From Ignelater luminosus (taxonomy: Eukaryota; Arthropoda; Insecta; Coleoptera; Elateridae), in the NCBI GenBank assembly GCA_011009095.1, contig VTPC01091051.1, forward strand, positions 146,957-210,956: a DNA stretch of 64,000 nt, written 5' to 3'. The translations under genes and the position numbers were made by a program. The notes below the pieces were generated by a model. That model worked only from the letters and a program-made list of their open reading frames with translations, had not been told where the DNA came from and ran no database searches. This document shows, piece after piece, positions 23,641-35,800 of this stretch. Every line of letters starts with the position of its first letter. Position 1 is the first letter of the stretch.

Positions 23641-25277
23641 CCAATATACAGCAGAGCTTCTATAGCCGTAACAAAAGCTTACGAAATTGTTTTTTAGTAA
23701 ATGACTATTGGAGCCTTTTTATTCCAATTTATTTGCGTGTATTCTAAGACCAATAATACAACTACATAAGAAGGAAAGCAATAACTAGCACTGGAGATAT
23801 TTCAAGAAAACAAATTTTGTCTTCCATATCTTAACCATAGTATTCCAATAATACCGAAACTTAATTTTGACGATTTTTGTAGTTATGTACTGTCTTTCTT
23901 CCCAGTAGCGTAGTTTAATTGAGATTAAAGTTTTAGTTTCTATTTGCGTTTATTTTGATTAATTAAGTTTCTCTATTCAAACAGCAGAGACTGACTACTT
24001 AGATCAATTTTTAATATTTTTAGAAATTATTTATTTCATCAAACGATTTTTAGTATTCAACCAACTTGAAATCCCATCAAAATTCGTCTTTTATTGTTTA
24101 AAGACTAAAGCGAATTGAAGAGGCGAGAGTTTTAATCGGTACATCTTCATACAGAAACACAAAAGAACGTAAAACTTATTGAAGCAGTGTTTGTTTGATG
24201 GTGCAAATGATCTCTTTCCGTTGAATCGATTTGCTATCTGGAACTCCAGAGCAGCTAAGCAAGCTGCTGTCCTCTCGGGCATTGAGATTGGCTAGACGAA
24301 ACAAAACGTTGCGTTGTTTTAAAACTGTTTGGTAATCAAGCGTTATTCTCTACATAGTACAAACTTCTCTAATTCAGGTTCTCTATCACTCACGTTCATT
24401 TACATTTGTAGAATTTCTATTAAATTCACTATGGGGAATCTCATATCTAATCAGCCCCAGTTCGAAGAACAACTGTTTCCAGAGCTTTCTTTGCTGCAGA
24501 CCTAAATAGTGCAGCGAATTAAACCTGTTTTCCTTTGCACCTACGTCCCATTATTTTTGAGCACTGTAACACAAGAAAAATAGCAGCATCTTCGATAGTC
24601 TTACATTTTGATAAGACAAAGAATTAATTGCCTTTATATTTGCGTAATAATAATACATCTCAGTTTACATTATCGGATCAAAAATTCCTATAAAGACTTA
24701 TAGTTACGTTACAGCAAAGTTTTCCAAGCATTTATTTACTTACTTTCCTAGATATTCGTTGGATAAAATCATCTATCGTGCCGCAAAATCTTAGATCTGG
24801 TGGATCAATTTCCAAAAGTGCTGCAATCGATGATTCAATTATCAGACATTTTGTTGATTAGTAAACATCGGATGCTTTGCGATTCTCCATTAAATCGGAA
24901 TCTCAGCGTCTTTTTATGTATGTAGCTAACAATGTTAGTTAATAGTAATTCCAACTAAGGAAATGGCACCTTTCTTCAATAGTAAAGTCTTGCTTGGTTA
25001 TCAAATTTTCAATCAGTAATGTCTAACAAATTACAAATGATATTGTCTGGTAAAACCCTGTACTTGATTTACTTTTGGAACTAGTTGAGAATTTGTACAT
25101 AATTACTCAAAAAATCTATAACGAACGAGAGTGTGTTTAAAAGTTTTAGTGTTCTTTTAAAAATTTCACTTGTTTGTGTAGAAGTTTATAAGTTCTGTGT
25201 AAGGAATTTTACAAAATATTCATAAGTGAAGAGCGTTAGAAAACAGATTGAAAATTGCAGAAAGCTTGTATAGTAAA
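23641..25277. other. Non-coding stretch, no gene recognised
   Basis: No supportable gene is seen. A 63-codon minus-strand frame at 24091-24282 (MPERTAACLAALEFQIANRF...) has coding-like composition but no recognised homologue. The rest is AT-rich. Confidence 0.35.
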
Positions 25278-25617
25278 ATAAATACAGTACGATAACTAAA
25301 AATGAAATCATAGAAATCAACAAGCTTAACAATCACAATAAAATTACGACAATCACTCAAAATAAAAGAGCGCAACAACGAAATAAAGTTACAAACAGCA
25401 AAAGCGAAATACTGGATGATGAAATAAAAAAGATATCAAAGAAATGCACCTTGAGTAACAAATTACAAAATGAACTAATGACAAAAAATGAATAGGAATT
25501 ACTGAAGAATTCAAAAACAAGAGAGAAAACACAAGTAATGAAAATAATCAAACTGTACAACATTAAAAGACATCAAGCAATGGAAGAAACTTTATGTAGT
25601 ATGCTTTATTTCAACTA
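25278..25617 (+). pseudogene. LINE ORF1-like coiled-coil relic
   Basis: A plus-strand frame is open from about 25278 to the TAA at about 25617 with a single internal TAG near 25494. It is rich in Lys, Asn, Glu and Leu (EILDDEIKKISKKCTLSNK, then LQNELMTKNE), suggesting a coiled coil. It is followed by MKIIKLYNIKRH, reminiscent of the (R)NNIIIYNI start of the RNA-binding domain in ORF1 of some insect LINEs. No ATG with upstream context marks a start. The minus strand is also open (68 codons at 25357-25563), but its hydrophobic product looks like a shadow. The function assignment is tentative. Confidence 0.3.
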
Positions 25618-26363
25618 ACCAATGAAAATGGTTTGCAAATAGAATTCAGCCAATTTCGAAGTTTTTCACATAAATCGAGTTAGATGAAGTTAAGTACAGT
25701 AAGAAGCTTCATTCTTCTTAAGATCACCATAATACATCGAATATTTTGGAGCAACTTGCATAATTTGCTTAAGATAAGATTTGGTTGACAGAAAGGTGTT
25801 GCTACAATGTCGACTGATCTAGTTCTAAGGCATTCATTATATTGTTATAAATATTTGTATAGATTGTTTGAAAAGTTATTTACGTATTAGGGCGTATGTA
25901 GTAAATTATTCTTTTTAATAGAAGTTGTGCAATTCATAGTCACGTATCTTTTAACTTACATATATGCTGCAGTTGATAAAATGTATCCATGTCTTACCTT
26001 TTGTTATCTGATTCTATCGGTAGCAATAAGCAATTATTAAAAAAAGGTTAATACTTTTTTTTTATTAATATCATCATTAACTTTTATTACGAAACATTCA
26101 CGTTTACGTTTTTATTTATGTCTAAACAACAATAGTTTATATCTGATATTTGCATTTGTTACGTCATACTAGCCTAAAGATTAAACCACGTTTGATTAGT
26201 TTGATTCTATAAACTTTATAAATCAGTCTTGTTTGTTATTGGAAAGCTTGAAAGCTTGAAATCTGGTAGATGCCTTATTCAAAACACTATAAATATAAAT
26301 TAAACAAAAATTAACATTAAGAAACATTAATTTACTATACATATGTTATTATTTGAAGAACAG
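25618..26363. other. AT-rich non-coding stretch
   Basis: Nothing recognisable is seen, apart from possible decayed continuation of the preceding relic up to about 25850. Confidence 0.35.
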
Positions 26364-26365
26364 TA

Positions 26366-26770
26366 ATACCCCGAACTTACGCGATAAGTGGGACGGAGCG
26401 ATAACCGTGTAAGTCGGGGTACAATTTTGCATATAAATACATACAAATTATGTTTAATTGGGGCCGGAGCCTAAAGAAAACAATAATTTAGAAGTAAAAT
26501 GTGTAATAAAATCTTAGATAATACATCAAATTATGTTAATATGAATTGCAAAAACGTAAACCGAAGTTTTTTTGACGTAGAAGGCTTCATAAAATCTAAG
26601 AAAATCGTCTGACAGATGAAAGATTTTTTTCTTCTCATGCAAGATTTCCTAGTAGCACGCTAATAACTTTTTATGTTTTCCAAAATTTGTAATCCTTTTT
26701 CAATTGAACTGAGGCCTTAAAAATCGCGTAAATGAATTAGCATAATTTGGGGTAGCGTAAGTCGGGGTAT
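26366..26770. mobile_element. TA-flanked MITE with ATACCCCGAACTTACGC ends
   Basis: This 405-bp non-coding element has terminal inverted repeats at 26366-26382 (ATACCCCGAACTTACGC) and 26755-26770 (reverse complement ATACCCCGACTTACGC), differing by one inserted base. It is flanked by TA on both sides (26364-26365 and 26771-26772). A third, inverted copy of the repeat lies inside the left end (26407-26421), so 26367-26421 can fold into a hairpin on its own. The TA target and end style suggest a pogo/Tigger-like or other Tc1/mariner-superfamily MITE. No coding capacity is visible. Confidence 0.7.
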
Positions 26771-26772
26771 TA

Positions 26773-29700
26773 CTCTACTTAGAAGTGTACATTTCCACTG
26801 GTTTAATGTCAAGAAACAAACTTGGAAAAAAGATTTTATAAAAATAAAAGAGACTAGAGGAAAGGGAGTATAAGAAATCAGTTACTTGGCACGTGCATTT
26901 GTCTTATGGATTTGCAATTCCGCAATAATTAAGATATTGAGCACTTGTAGTTGTGTTCGCTGGTTTGAATAAGTGACGATTTTGTAAGATAGATACAATC
27001 GTCCCAGTGAATATTTGCCTACTTGCGCCCAAATAAGGTTTTCCAGTGCATTCTCTAGTTTCTTGCGTCTGTACTGTAACGATCATTACCGCGTAGTGAA
27101 CACTACATCAATTTTCAATAAATGCTACTGGATAGGATATCTATTGTTTATGAGATGGAAAGAATAAAATATTTCAACTCAATAATTTTGAGTTTGAGAG
27201 ATTTAATAGCTATTTATGTACGAAGAACGTAATCCAGAAAAATTAGGCTGAGGGTTGTAACATGATAAGAGCCGAAAATTCTGGTTGCGCCTAAGGTGTA
27301 TATAAAACTTTATGTACAATCAAAATCTTATTTAAAAAGATAGATCCAGACGAATACGTCAGCGAGTCAAAACATTTTATGGTCCGAGGGCCAAAAAGAC
27401 TTACTTTATGCCTGGAAATGAGGTCTAGAATACGCTTATTATTGATCAGCGGTGTATAAATAGATTAATCTCACTCGAAAACGCTACATCATGAGAAAAA
27501 AAGAAAAGCAACTTTCTTGGCAAAACAATATTTTTGCAGTGACATAGTGTATTTTCCCATTTAACTAGAAAACTGTTAGTTTGGAACAACAAGAGCTGAC
27601 TCTTCTGTCTGCTATGTGAATACCCAATTCAATTATCCTGTCGAAATATAATTTATTATCTAACACAAGGCAATTCCCATTCTCTGAACTTTTTGTGGGG
27701 TGTTACAAATGTTTTATTTGCTGCGCAATATGTTTTCTAGGTATGCTGTTGGAGAAAATTTCAAGAAAACCGCATTTTCTTATTGCCCCACTCACTTAAA
27801 TAAATGTTCATTAATTTCTTCTATGAAAGCCCTATATTCATCCTTAGCAGAAACTTTTGTGCCGGCCCTAAAACAGCATTTATTGAGAATCTTCTTTCTT
27901 TTCACTTTCTGTATACCCTACTTGTAGCCTTTTTCACTTTGGAAAGTTAAATCTAAATAGCTAATTCAAACATTTAAGTCAAAATCACCGCAAGACTAGT
28001 CACATTTCTTCTGAAGAAGTCTGGTCGTCGACATTTGCAGTATTTGCAGTTGTCGTTGCATTTAAAGATTTCTATAATACTATAAATAAGAAGCATTGTT
28101 GGAGTCATAGTTAATTGGTGATAATTTCCTGCTTGGTTGAATAAGCACACTTTTGTATATCAGAAATTTGATTTGTGTTTCATTCTTAAAAATCAAACAA
28201 ACAAGAAATTTTATTTTCTTGTTCACGATTCATTATAGTGATAGCAGCAGTATTCCGCAAAACGTTAAACCGTAGGTTGGTATACACGTCGAAATTGTTT
28301 CTGATAGAACATGATAGAATAAAGAAACAAAAAAGACACGAGGAAAAATATGTAACGGTTTTTTAACTGTGCTAGAAGTCAGCATGGTCTGAGGTTCTAG
28401 TTAGCTCCAGTCTTTAATTTGAGAAGTCGGTAGTAAGCCGAAGTGGTCACTTTCCAAATAGTTTCCATTTTTGTCCGACATTCCACTCCTGTAGACACTT
28501 CCACTACAATCTGCATTCCTCATAAGCTGCTATCTTGGTTGGTTGGTAGGACGCGATGATGGAGTACTTCTGCAATTAATCGTTAGCTTGATCTGCGCCT
28601 TTCATTCGGGAAGTTAGAGTGGCCACTTTCCAGGCAGTTTCCATTTTTGTATTCACTTCAGCAGACAATCATCATCTTTATCTGTGCAATCTTCTAGGCC
28701 GGCTTTCATTTGGACGGTAGGATGAGCAAAAGAAAGGCTACTTAAGCAGACGTCATCATCTTGATCTTGTCCGTACTCATTTTCCGTAAAACCCCTTTTA
28801 TTATACTTGACGTCTCTTAGAATTCTGGCAAACTTCTGCTTTGTTTGATTGTTTTCTTTTTTATACAGTTTCGTTCTAGTTGAGATTGGTAAATACGTCT
28901 TGTCACTTGATCCTTCTGAATCAGATGTGTATACTCTTGGAAAAGATTGTTTTCAGCGTTAGTTTCGAGGTTTCTCTTCTATTGTGCTCGGTAGGAGATT
29001 TGATATTCAGCGAGATGAGCTGAGTTTTGCCCATTAAAGAGACTTTAGTTTTAGCATTGCGGTATATAGATTTCAGGTCTTGCTTCTGATCTGAGCAGGG
29101 TAAACTCATCAGTAGATCGTACATTCAATAGATGTTACGGTTTTAAAAAGTTTTTCCAGTTTATCATGTTTTGTTGGCGAATTAGAAGTTTATAAGTATT
29201 TCGGGACTGTTTTGATTTTTGAGTTCTCAAATGTTTCTTGTAGTGCCTCGGTATTATGCAATACTTCTAGAAAATGTTATCTTAGCGGATACAGTAACTC
29301 CAATTTGTCTGTATTTCTTTAATATGTTGTGTGAGTTTTGTTAGGGCCTCGCCTATATGATTGAAAGAATAAGTATAAAACGGAGAAGAAAAACAAACCA
29401 AATGACAAGATAATATTATTTATGATATTAGCTGCATCTTTATTTACTAAAAACAGACATAAAAATGCAAATAATCATGTTTTTCTATCGAATATTTATC
29501 TTCAATTCTTAAAGATCGGTGAATTTTAAAATTCATAGCCGACAAACAACAAATGAAACAAAGATATTCTCCAGAACTCTGTCATTTCCTTCTTTTCTAA
29601 CCTGTTGTAAACATTTGGTAGTGAGTAAATAACGTGCTGTGTAAGAACAGATACAACATTGGATTCTCGAGCTCGTTCAACATGTTTCATATTTCACATC

Positions 29701-32700
29701 CGGAATACAAAATACAATGTTGCGGCTAAATATATACACATATACATAATATGTATGTATACTGTAAAAGTTTTATGATCAGGGAGTAGCCCGCGCACTT
29801 TTGATAATTGCACACACGCACCCAACAAACGCATCTTCCTAGAAATTAACAAGTTTGGCGATTTCAAAGAAAAAACCTGAGCTAACTGTTATTTATGTCT
29901 TAGGTTAAATTGTCTATACTATAAAAATAACTTAATTAATATTCACAGTTCATAATTCACATTTTAATACAGGAAGTTGAAAACAATAAAATTACGCATT
30001 TATTTATACATTGCACATTTTTACGTTTTTGGTTAAAAAATACACGTCACATTGTATGAACGCCATATATAAACGGAACAATTCATAAAAATGAGACAGA
30101 AATATAATATTTAACCTAAATGACGTCAAAAATGTATATGCATTAAATATGTGATAGCTTACATGATTACGCATATAAGGTAACAAAAATGTGGAATTGA
30201 AATTAATGAATTAAAATTCTAAACGCTAAATATTTACTAAAAGGAAGTTAGTTTGTGCGTTTTGAATTTTTATATCGCATATTTTTGAAATTACAGCATT
30301 CAACTTTCAGAATTGTTTATTGGACATAACAGTACATAATGAGATATAGAGGTGGCTGATAATTTGCAGAAAGGCCTAAAAAATATTGAACGGATAACAT
30401 CGCCTACTTTGAAGATATACGGGATAAAATTACTTCAAGCACATACAGCAACATCTTTTTTTTGGGCTGTCAAATAATTAAGTTTAATGAAACAAAGAAG
30501 AGACACCTAATTTTATTTCATCAAAGGCTCATAATCATGTAATGAGTTTTTACGACATCCAATTAGACTTCAAGGATGTCACAGTGATTTTATGAATTAA
30601 AACAAGACTCTTTTATTACAAATTACGTTAGACATCAATGGAAATTTAAATAGACGTAATTTTAATTAAAGAGTTTCATTAGACAATGTAAGATTTTAAT
30701 AAGGAATAGAGCCTTCCTGTCATAAAGTCCACAATTGTATTGCTTAATAAGTATAAAACACGTTAAATGAAGTTTGTACTAAACTTTTTAATTTCATTTT
30801 ACATAAGTTTTCTACCTTGCCAATCACAATTACATAGGATACCAACAAGCTATTTTCCTTTGGCGTGTCATTTGATTTATTGTAAACAAATCAAACGAGA
30901 TACACCATTTTAACTAGTCTTTAAACTCTTTATTGTTATCTGGCGTATTCGCGACAACAAACAATAACCGTTTACAAGAAAAAATTCTAAAGTTATTTAA
31001 ATGTGATTACATTTGATTTACAATTAGTTATTTTGTAATGCTTGCTATTTATAACCTTACTTTTTTTAGCTTTGTCTCATCCTTTGTTTCATCTTTTTCT
31101 TAGTCTAGCAATACATAAAATATGCTATACAATTCTTCTTGTTTGGGTGTTTCACGTACAAAAAATACAAACACGACATTATCATATCTTTGTAGAATGT
31201 AATGCTGCGACCATCAGACCTTATAGGGATTTTAGTTACATATATGTTGACTGTTTTCGTTTTCGTATAGCATAAAATTACACTGCGTAATCAGGATTAA
31301 GAATCCTCCTGCTCTTTCATCATTTATTGAGAAAAACCAAAAGTGCGCATGTGTAATATTTATCGAATGGAATTTCCTAACATAGTAGCTATATAAATTT
31401 TGAAATTTTAAAAGGAGCGCCCTGTATATCTTGCATATTTGGTATTGATTTAAAATCTAATTTTGATAAAATTTATTTCTAGGTCTACTAATCCAAGACC
31501 ACTTACAAATAATTCTTTTCGAATAAAAGTAGTATAAAAAACAATGATAACTTGATCTGGTGCATGTTCTCAATGCTATAGCTACAAATCGTTGGCCAAC
31601 AAATTAATGAGTATAGATAGATTCTACAACAAATTCCGTCATATACTGATGAACGTTTCCAAAAATCCAAAGTTAATGGCAAAAGTAAGCACTTACTTAT
31701 GATACACGCACACAATAATTAAATCCTCAGTGAGATTTTTATTGATCAAACATCTTCTCATGAACATTGAAACGATTTGACTTTTTCTAACCTAATACTC
31801 TACTAATACTGCTCTTGCCTGCAAGAGCATTAAGATCAGCCTAATCTAAGGTAACCTGCCTGCTAGTGAAGCTTTACATCGCTAGAGATGATGAAGAAAC
31901 TTGATAAAAACTTACATGGAGTGATTTATGACTGCTTTTTTCTGTCGGATAATCAATGCACATATGTCACAAAGCGTTGGTTAATTTCAACTACGAAACG
32001 CAGAGTGTACGATCAGGTACTTATCCAATAAAATTTCTTAATAGATAAGCTGACTAGGCGTTTTCCTTCATTTCTAAGAATCTTAAGCTCTCTATTCTGC
32101 CTATAATGTTCTTCCATTTATTTTGATCTTCGATATTTGTATTGACGAATTATGTTTGTCTCTGTTCTTGATAGATTCTAATACCATTAATCTTTTTGTA
32201 GTGATTGGCCGACCAGCATCCATAGGCAATCGGATTTTACATTAAACGCCGGTAGATCTCTTGCATTTTTCAACACAAATGAGATTATCTTTTCTAAAAT
32301 ACTTATAATTCCTTTTATGAATTTAAAAAGAGCGTTGCGATTCATAAAGAAAAAAGAGAAAATTTTGAAAAACGATTCTAAATTTATACTAAACATTAAA
32401 AAATTCTGACTGGGCACAACGAACCTATACATCCTTCTTATTCATAGGAGCCGAAGTGACAAATGTTTTCAAAAAGCCACTTAACAGTAGAATTTCGGCA
32501 AAGCATATTCAATACTATTCTGCCCATCTAATAGCCTCCTTTAACCATAATTGAGTGATGACTTCAAATCTAATTTGTGTGTAATAGAACAAGGAATAAG
32601 AAACAGAGACCATAACAAAGAAAAATATTTTGCCTATGTTCTTTCTTTCATTTTTATTCTAAATGTTGAGTTTATAGTAAAGTTTACATACAACCTTTAT

Positions 32701-33322
32701 TCACTTATAAAGTCTGATCCGTTTGCTGTCTTTACCTTATTCTATGTTATAGTCTACAGCCCAAGTCTTGGTAGCATAGAATTGAGTTCCACAAGTTGTT
32801 CTGTATAAAATTTCTAGAGCGAGCATAAATGCATATTTTTTAGGAAAGACAAAGTATGGAATGAGAAATAATCAAATCGGTGGAGCTTACTGCAGTATGC
32901 ACCTATATTGTATCACCAAAAAAGTCACTGAAAGCTAAATGTAAACAGTCGAATTCAAACTTCAGGTTTCTCGAATGCAAAACTTTAGTGTTACAATAGT
33001 AAATAGTTCTTCATACTTCATCTTGTAATGGTTTGGAAAGATCGCTACTGGTTTTAGGTTTTAGGTTTTAGATTTTATGCTGTTTGAGACTAAACTTTAA
33101 GTCAAGAAATATCGTTTGGTATTTCTTATCTGGTAAACTCTAAAGTTGCAACAAGCATGAAAAGAAATTATTTTGAGATTGTAGGTCAAAGACATGCAGT
33201 TATTATTTGCGCTTTTCAACTTTGAAATTGGTAAAGAAATTTTGCCCTAGCTACTCATCTGCAATAATTGATAGTCAAGTAAGAAATCTGTCGACCCTCA
33301 GTGTCTTTCAATGAGTACCAAC
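26773..33322. other. Long non-coding stretch before the tRNA
   Basis: No gene is supported in these 6.5 kb. Items seen: two diverged copies of a 32-base block (28443-28474 and 28619-28650, both ending CAGTTTCCATTTTTGT or a close variant) inside a coding-like region about 28.4-29.1 kb; a solitary transposon-like end reading GGAGCGCCCTGTATAT at about 31413-31428; and a short tandem repeat of GGTTTTA (three to four units) at 33050-33077. Open frames of 60-85 codons scattered here resemble nothing I know. Confidence 0.35.
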
Positions 33323-33396
33323 GGCACCGTGGCTTAGTTGGTTAAAGCGCCTGTCTAGTAAACAGGAGATCGAGGGTTCGAATCCCTCTGGGGCCT
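33323..33396 (+). tRNA. tRNA-Thr (AGT anticodon)
   Basis: The 74-base cloverleaf is complete: D arm with A box TGGCTTAGTTGG, anticodon stem CCTGT/ACAGG around loop CTAGTAA (anticodon AGT at 33357-33359), and T arm GAGGG/CCCTC around TTCGAAT with B box GGTTCGAATCC. The acceptor stem GGCACCG/TGGGGCC pairs six of seven positions, including one G-T wobble; position 4 is an A-G mismatch. A five-T run at 33420-33424 fits an RNA polymerase III terminator 24 bases downstream. No intron is present. After A-to-I editing of the wobble base it would decode ACU, ACC and ACA threonine codons. The rest is close to the insect tRNA-Thr consensus, so it is probably functional, with a weakened acceptor stem. 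Confidence 0.95.
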
Positions 33397-33419
33397 AAAT
33401 ATTCCAGCGTGAAACATAA

Positions 33420-33424
33420 TTTTT
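33420..33424 (+). terminator. RNA polymerase III terminator of tRNA-Thr
   Basis: This is the first run of five T residues downstream of the tRNA body. It lies 24 bases after the discriminator base. Confidence 0.7.
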
Positions 33425-33573
33425 ACCTTGTTTTATAACCATGCAGTCATTTAAAGTTATTAGAAAAGAATTTAAAATGAGAAAAATGAAAAATTGATTT
33501 GGAAAGACTTCTACTGATTTCCAGTCTCCACTTTCAGAAACAAATTCAATATTTAATGCGTTGGGCAATGCCG

Positions 33574-33973
33574 NNNNNNNNNNNNNNNNNNNNNNNNNNN
33601 NNNNNNNNNNNNNNNNNNNNNNNNNNNNNNNNNNNNNNNNNNNNNNNNNNNNNNNNNNNNNNNNNNNNNNNNNNNNNNNNNNNNNNNNNNNNNNNNNNNN
33701 NNNNNNNNNNNNNNNNNNNNNNNNNNNNNNNNNNNNNNNNNNNNNNNNNNNNNNNNNNNNNNNNNNNNNNNNNNNNNNNNNNNNNNNNNNNNNNNNNNNN
33801 NNNNNNNNNNNNNNNNNNNNNNNNNNNNNNNNNNNNNNNNNNNNNNNNNNNNNNNNNNNNNNNNNNNNNNNNNNNNNNNNNNNNNNNNNNNNNNNNNNNN
33901 NNNNNNNNNNNNNNNNNNNNNNNNNNNNNNNNNNNNNNNNNNNNNNNNNNNNNNNNNNNNNNNNNNNNNNNNN
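33574..33973. other. Assembly gap (400 N)
   Basis: Exactly 400 undetermined bases lie here. The true length and content are unknown; open frames crossing it are artefacts. It sits between the tRNA-Thr gene and the deleted DD41D element, and repeats may have caused the break. Confidence 0.99.
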
Positions 33974-34068
33974 TATTTAAATTTATAAGTTTTTAATTAA
34001 ATTTTTTAAAATATACATCTCTCACTGAAATATCTGAAAAAATAATGGTGTGCGTAACTCAACATGTC

Positions 34069-34726
34069 AAGTGTATCCCAAAATTCACGCAAGATATGAA
34101 TTTTGCGCCATTTGTGCGTTAAAGTGTTGCCAACGAAGAAAAAAAAACAGTGTGACAGCTGATATTAAAAATGGAGCGCTACACGAAAGAACAACGCGTT
34201 TTCATTCTTCGAAAATGCGGCTGTTAAGGCAATAACAGTTAATGGTGGTCGCTATCGCGACATGATAATCCAGTTTTTTGTGCCTAAATTGCATGATATG
34301 GATGTGGACGACACGTGGTTTCAACAAGACGGTGTCACATGTCGTACGGCCCAAGTAACAATTCAATTACTGCATGAGTCATTTCCTGGTCGTGTAATTT
34401 CCCGTTTTGGTGATCAGAATTGGCCGCCCAGATCATGCGATTTAACGCCGTTGGACTTTTTTCTTTGAGATTTTTTGAAGTCTAAAGTTTATGCCAACAA
34501 GCCCACAACCACCTACGCCTTGAAGGAGGAAATTAAGCGCTGTATCAACGAAATTCAGCCACATTTATGCAAAACGGTCATGGAAACTTTCAGCAAAGCC
34601 GTGGAGGCCATTTATCCGATATGCTATTTCATACATAACCCTATACTGTATACTTTATGAATCAATAAAAAATTTATCTGTATTTTCTATCAAAATTACT
34701 TCTTGCGTGAATTTTGGGACACCCGT
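34069..34726 (+). mobile_element. Internally deleted DD41D Tc1/mariner element
   Basis: This element is about 658 bp. Its imperfect 26-bp terminal inverted repeats lie at 34069-34094 and 34701-34726 (core TCCCAAAATTCACGCAAGA, three mismatches near the outer end). The right flank has TA (34727-34728); the left duplication appears mutated to TC. The TIR sequence differs from the DD41D element at 11.8 kb, so this is another lineage of the same group. It contains the transposase start and its C-terminal half joined by a large internal deletion, making it a non-autonomous derivative. Confidence 0.85.
34171..34660 (+). pseudogene. DD41D transposase, internally deleted
   Basis: The start MERYTKEQRVFILR (ATG at 34171) parallels the start of the 11.8-kb transposase. 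After about 14 residues the sequence jumps, in a different frame, to ENAAVKAITVNGGRYRDM (from 34211), which corresponds to the region just before the second catalytic aspartate, so more than half the gene including the first aspartate is missing. The second aspartate (FQQDGVTCR) and third (DLTPLDFFL) remain with 41 residues between them. TGA at 34466-34468 replaces the expected tryptophan after FFL. The frame then continues (DFLKSKVYANKP...) to the stop at 34658-34660. The original frame after the deletion closes at 34225-34227. Confidence 0.88.
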
Positions 34727-34728
34727 TA

Positions 34729-35279
34729 CTATTTGAAAAGTAAGGTTTTACAAAAGCGGTAGAAAGGTTCATTTTAGAAAAAGAACTAAAATGAAGACTG
34801 TATGTACTAGACAGCTAAATTGAGAGTATGAAAAATCTACCACCGAAAAAGCCAGTGGAACGCCGTTAGAAGCAGTTTTATTACGTTGTTTGTCGGTATC
34901 AGCCAGCTGCTCACAGCATATTTTTTTTAAGTAGAGAACTGTACCATGCATTATAGAAAATATATTTTATTCTGAGGTTCTGCGATTTTAGTTCAGTATA
35001 CCCTTCACAAAATGTAAAACAACCGTTTTCAGCACTACAACTTAAATATTAAAGCGTTCGTTTTTCTGAACTCAGGAATTTATAACCACCCACGCTCTAA
35101 ATAAATACGAGGGCCAAATGATCTTTCTAGATCCTGTTTAATCAAAATAATGCACGTTTTGCTATACTAATTGTTTTTCGGATTTTTGCTTCATTACTTC
35201 CGTTTCTGTTCGTAGAAGATCCTACATATGTACTGTAAACGCATCGACGACGATCTGAAATCGCTTAGGATTTTGCTTA
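34729..35279. other. AT-rich spacer
   Basis: No gene or repeat is recognised between the deleted DD41D element and the reverse-transcriptase relic. Confidence 0.4.
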
Positions 35280-35800
35280 TCTGTAAGGTGTTGGCTTGGT
35301 TGACTAAACTACTGTTTATTGACTTTTGAGATTTAATTTTTGGATTTCTCTCTCAACTCTTCTTATCAGAGACAACACATCTTCTTCTAAAGCAATACAA
35401 TCATCTGCATACCTCCAATTGTAAACTTTTATAGTTGCTGAAATTCCACTCGCTTATTCATTTTTTGATATATCTACATCGACCTACATGGTTGAGCAGT
35501 AACATTTTAGCTTCATATTTAGGAAGCCAAAGATTTTATTTTCCGCACCCAATGCAGTTTGTTCTTAAGGTTTCTCATGGTTTTCCTTAGATGAATATCG
35601 ACACAAAAACTTCGACAGAACTAATTGCCTCTTGCTCCATTTTTATCTTAACTTTTTTTAAAATTACCATTCTTGAGACACTATGACTTTCCTTTTTTGA
35701 TACGTTAGTCATAATTGTTAAAGAAGCCTGATGAAGAACTTCGTCCTTGGAGGATACCTTTATAAGTGTTAGAATGATTAAAAGTGATATTGTGTTCAAT
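35280..35800 (-). pseudogene. Reverse-transcriptase relic with YADD box
   Basis: On the minus strand the frame WRYADDCIALEEDVLSLIRR (YADD codons at 35400-35411) matches the catalytic box and following helix of LINE reverse transcriptases (usual form RYADDTVLLA...). The frame continues as VEREIQKLNLKSQ, in the place where many LINEs have a helix ending in G-L-x-I-N. Upstream, up to about 35800, the expected palm and fingers region is open in part (70 codons at 35587-35799) but does not show a clear GVRQG motif, and stops break it. This is a decayed non-LTR retrotransposon fragment separate from the one near 23 kb. Confidence 0.5.

Noticed and set aside
33050..33077. GGTTTTA tandem units as telomere-like repeat
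   Set aside because: There are only three to four units and the heptamer is not the known insect telomere unit.
33499..33996. Long open frames spanning the N gap
   Set aside because: They exist only because unknown bases translate as open; the real sequence is undetermined.
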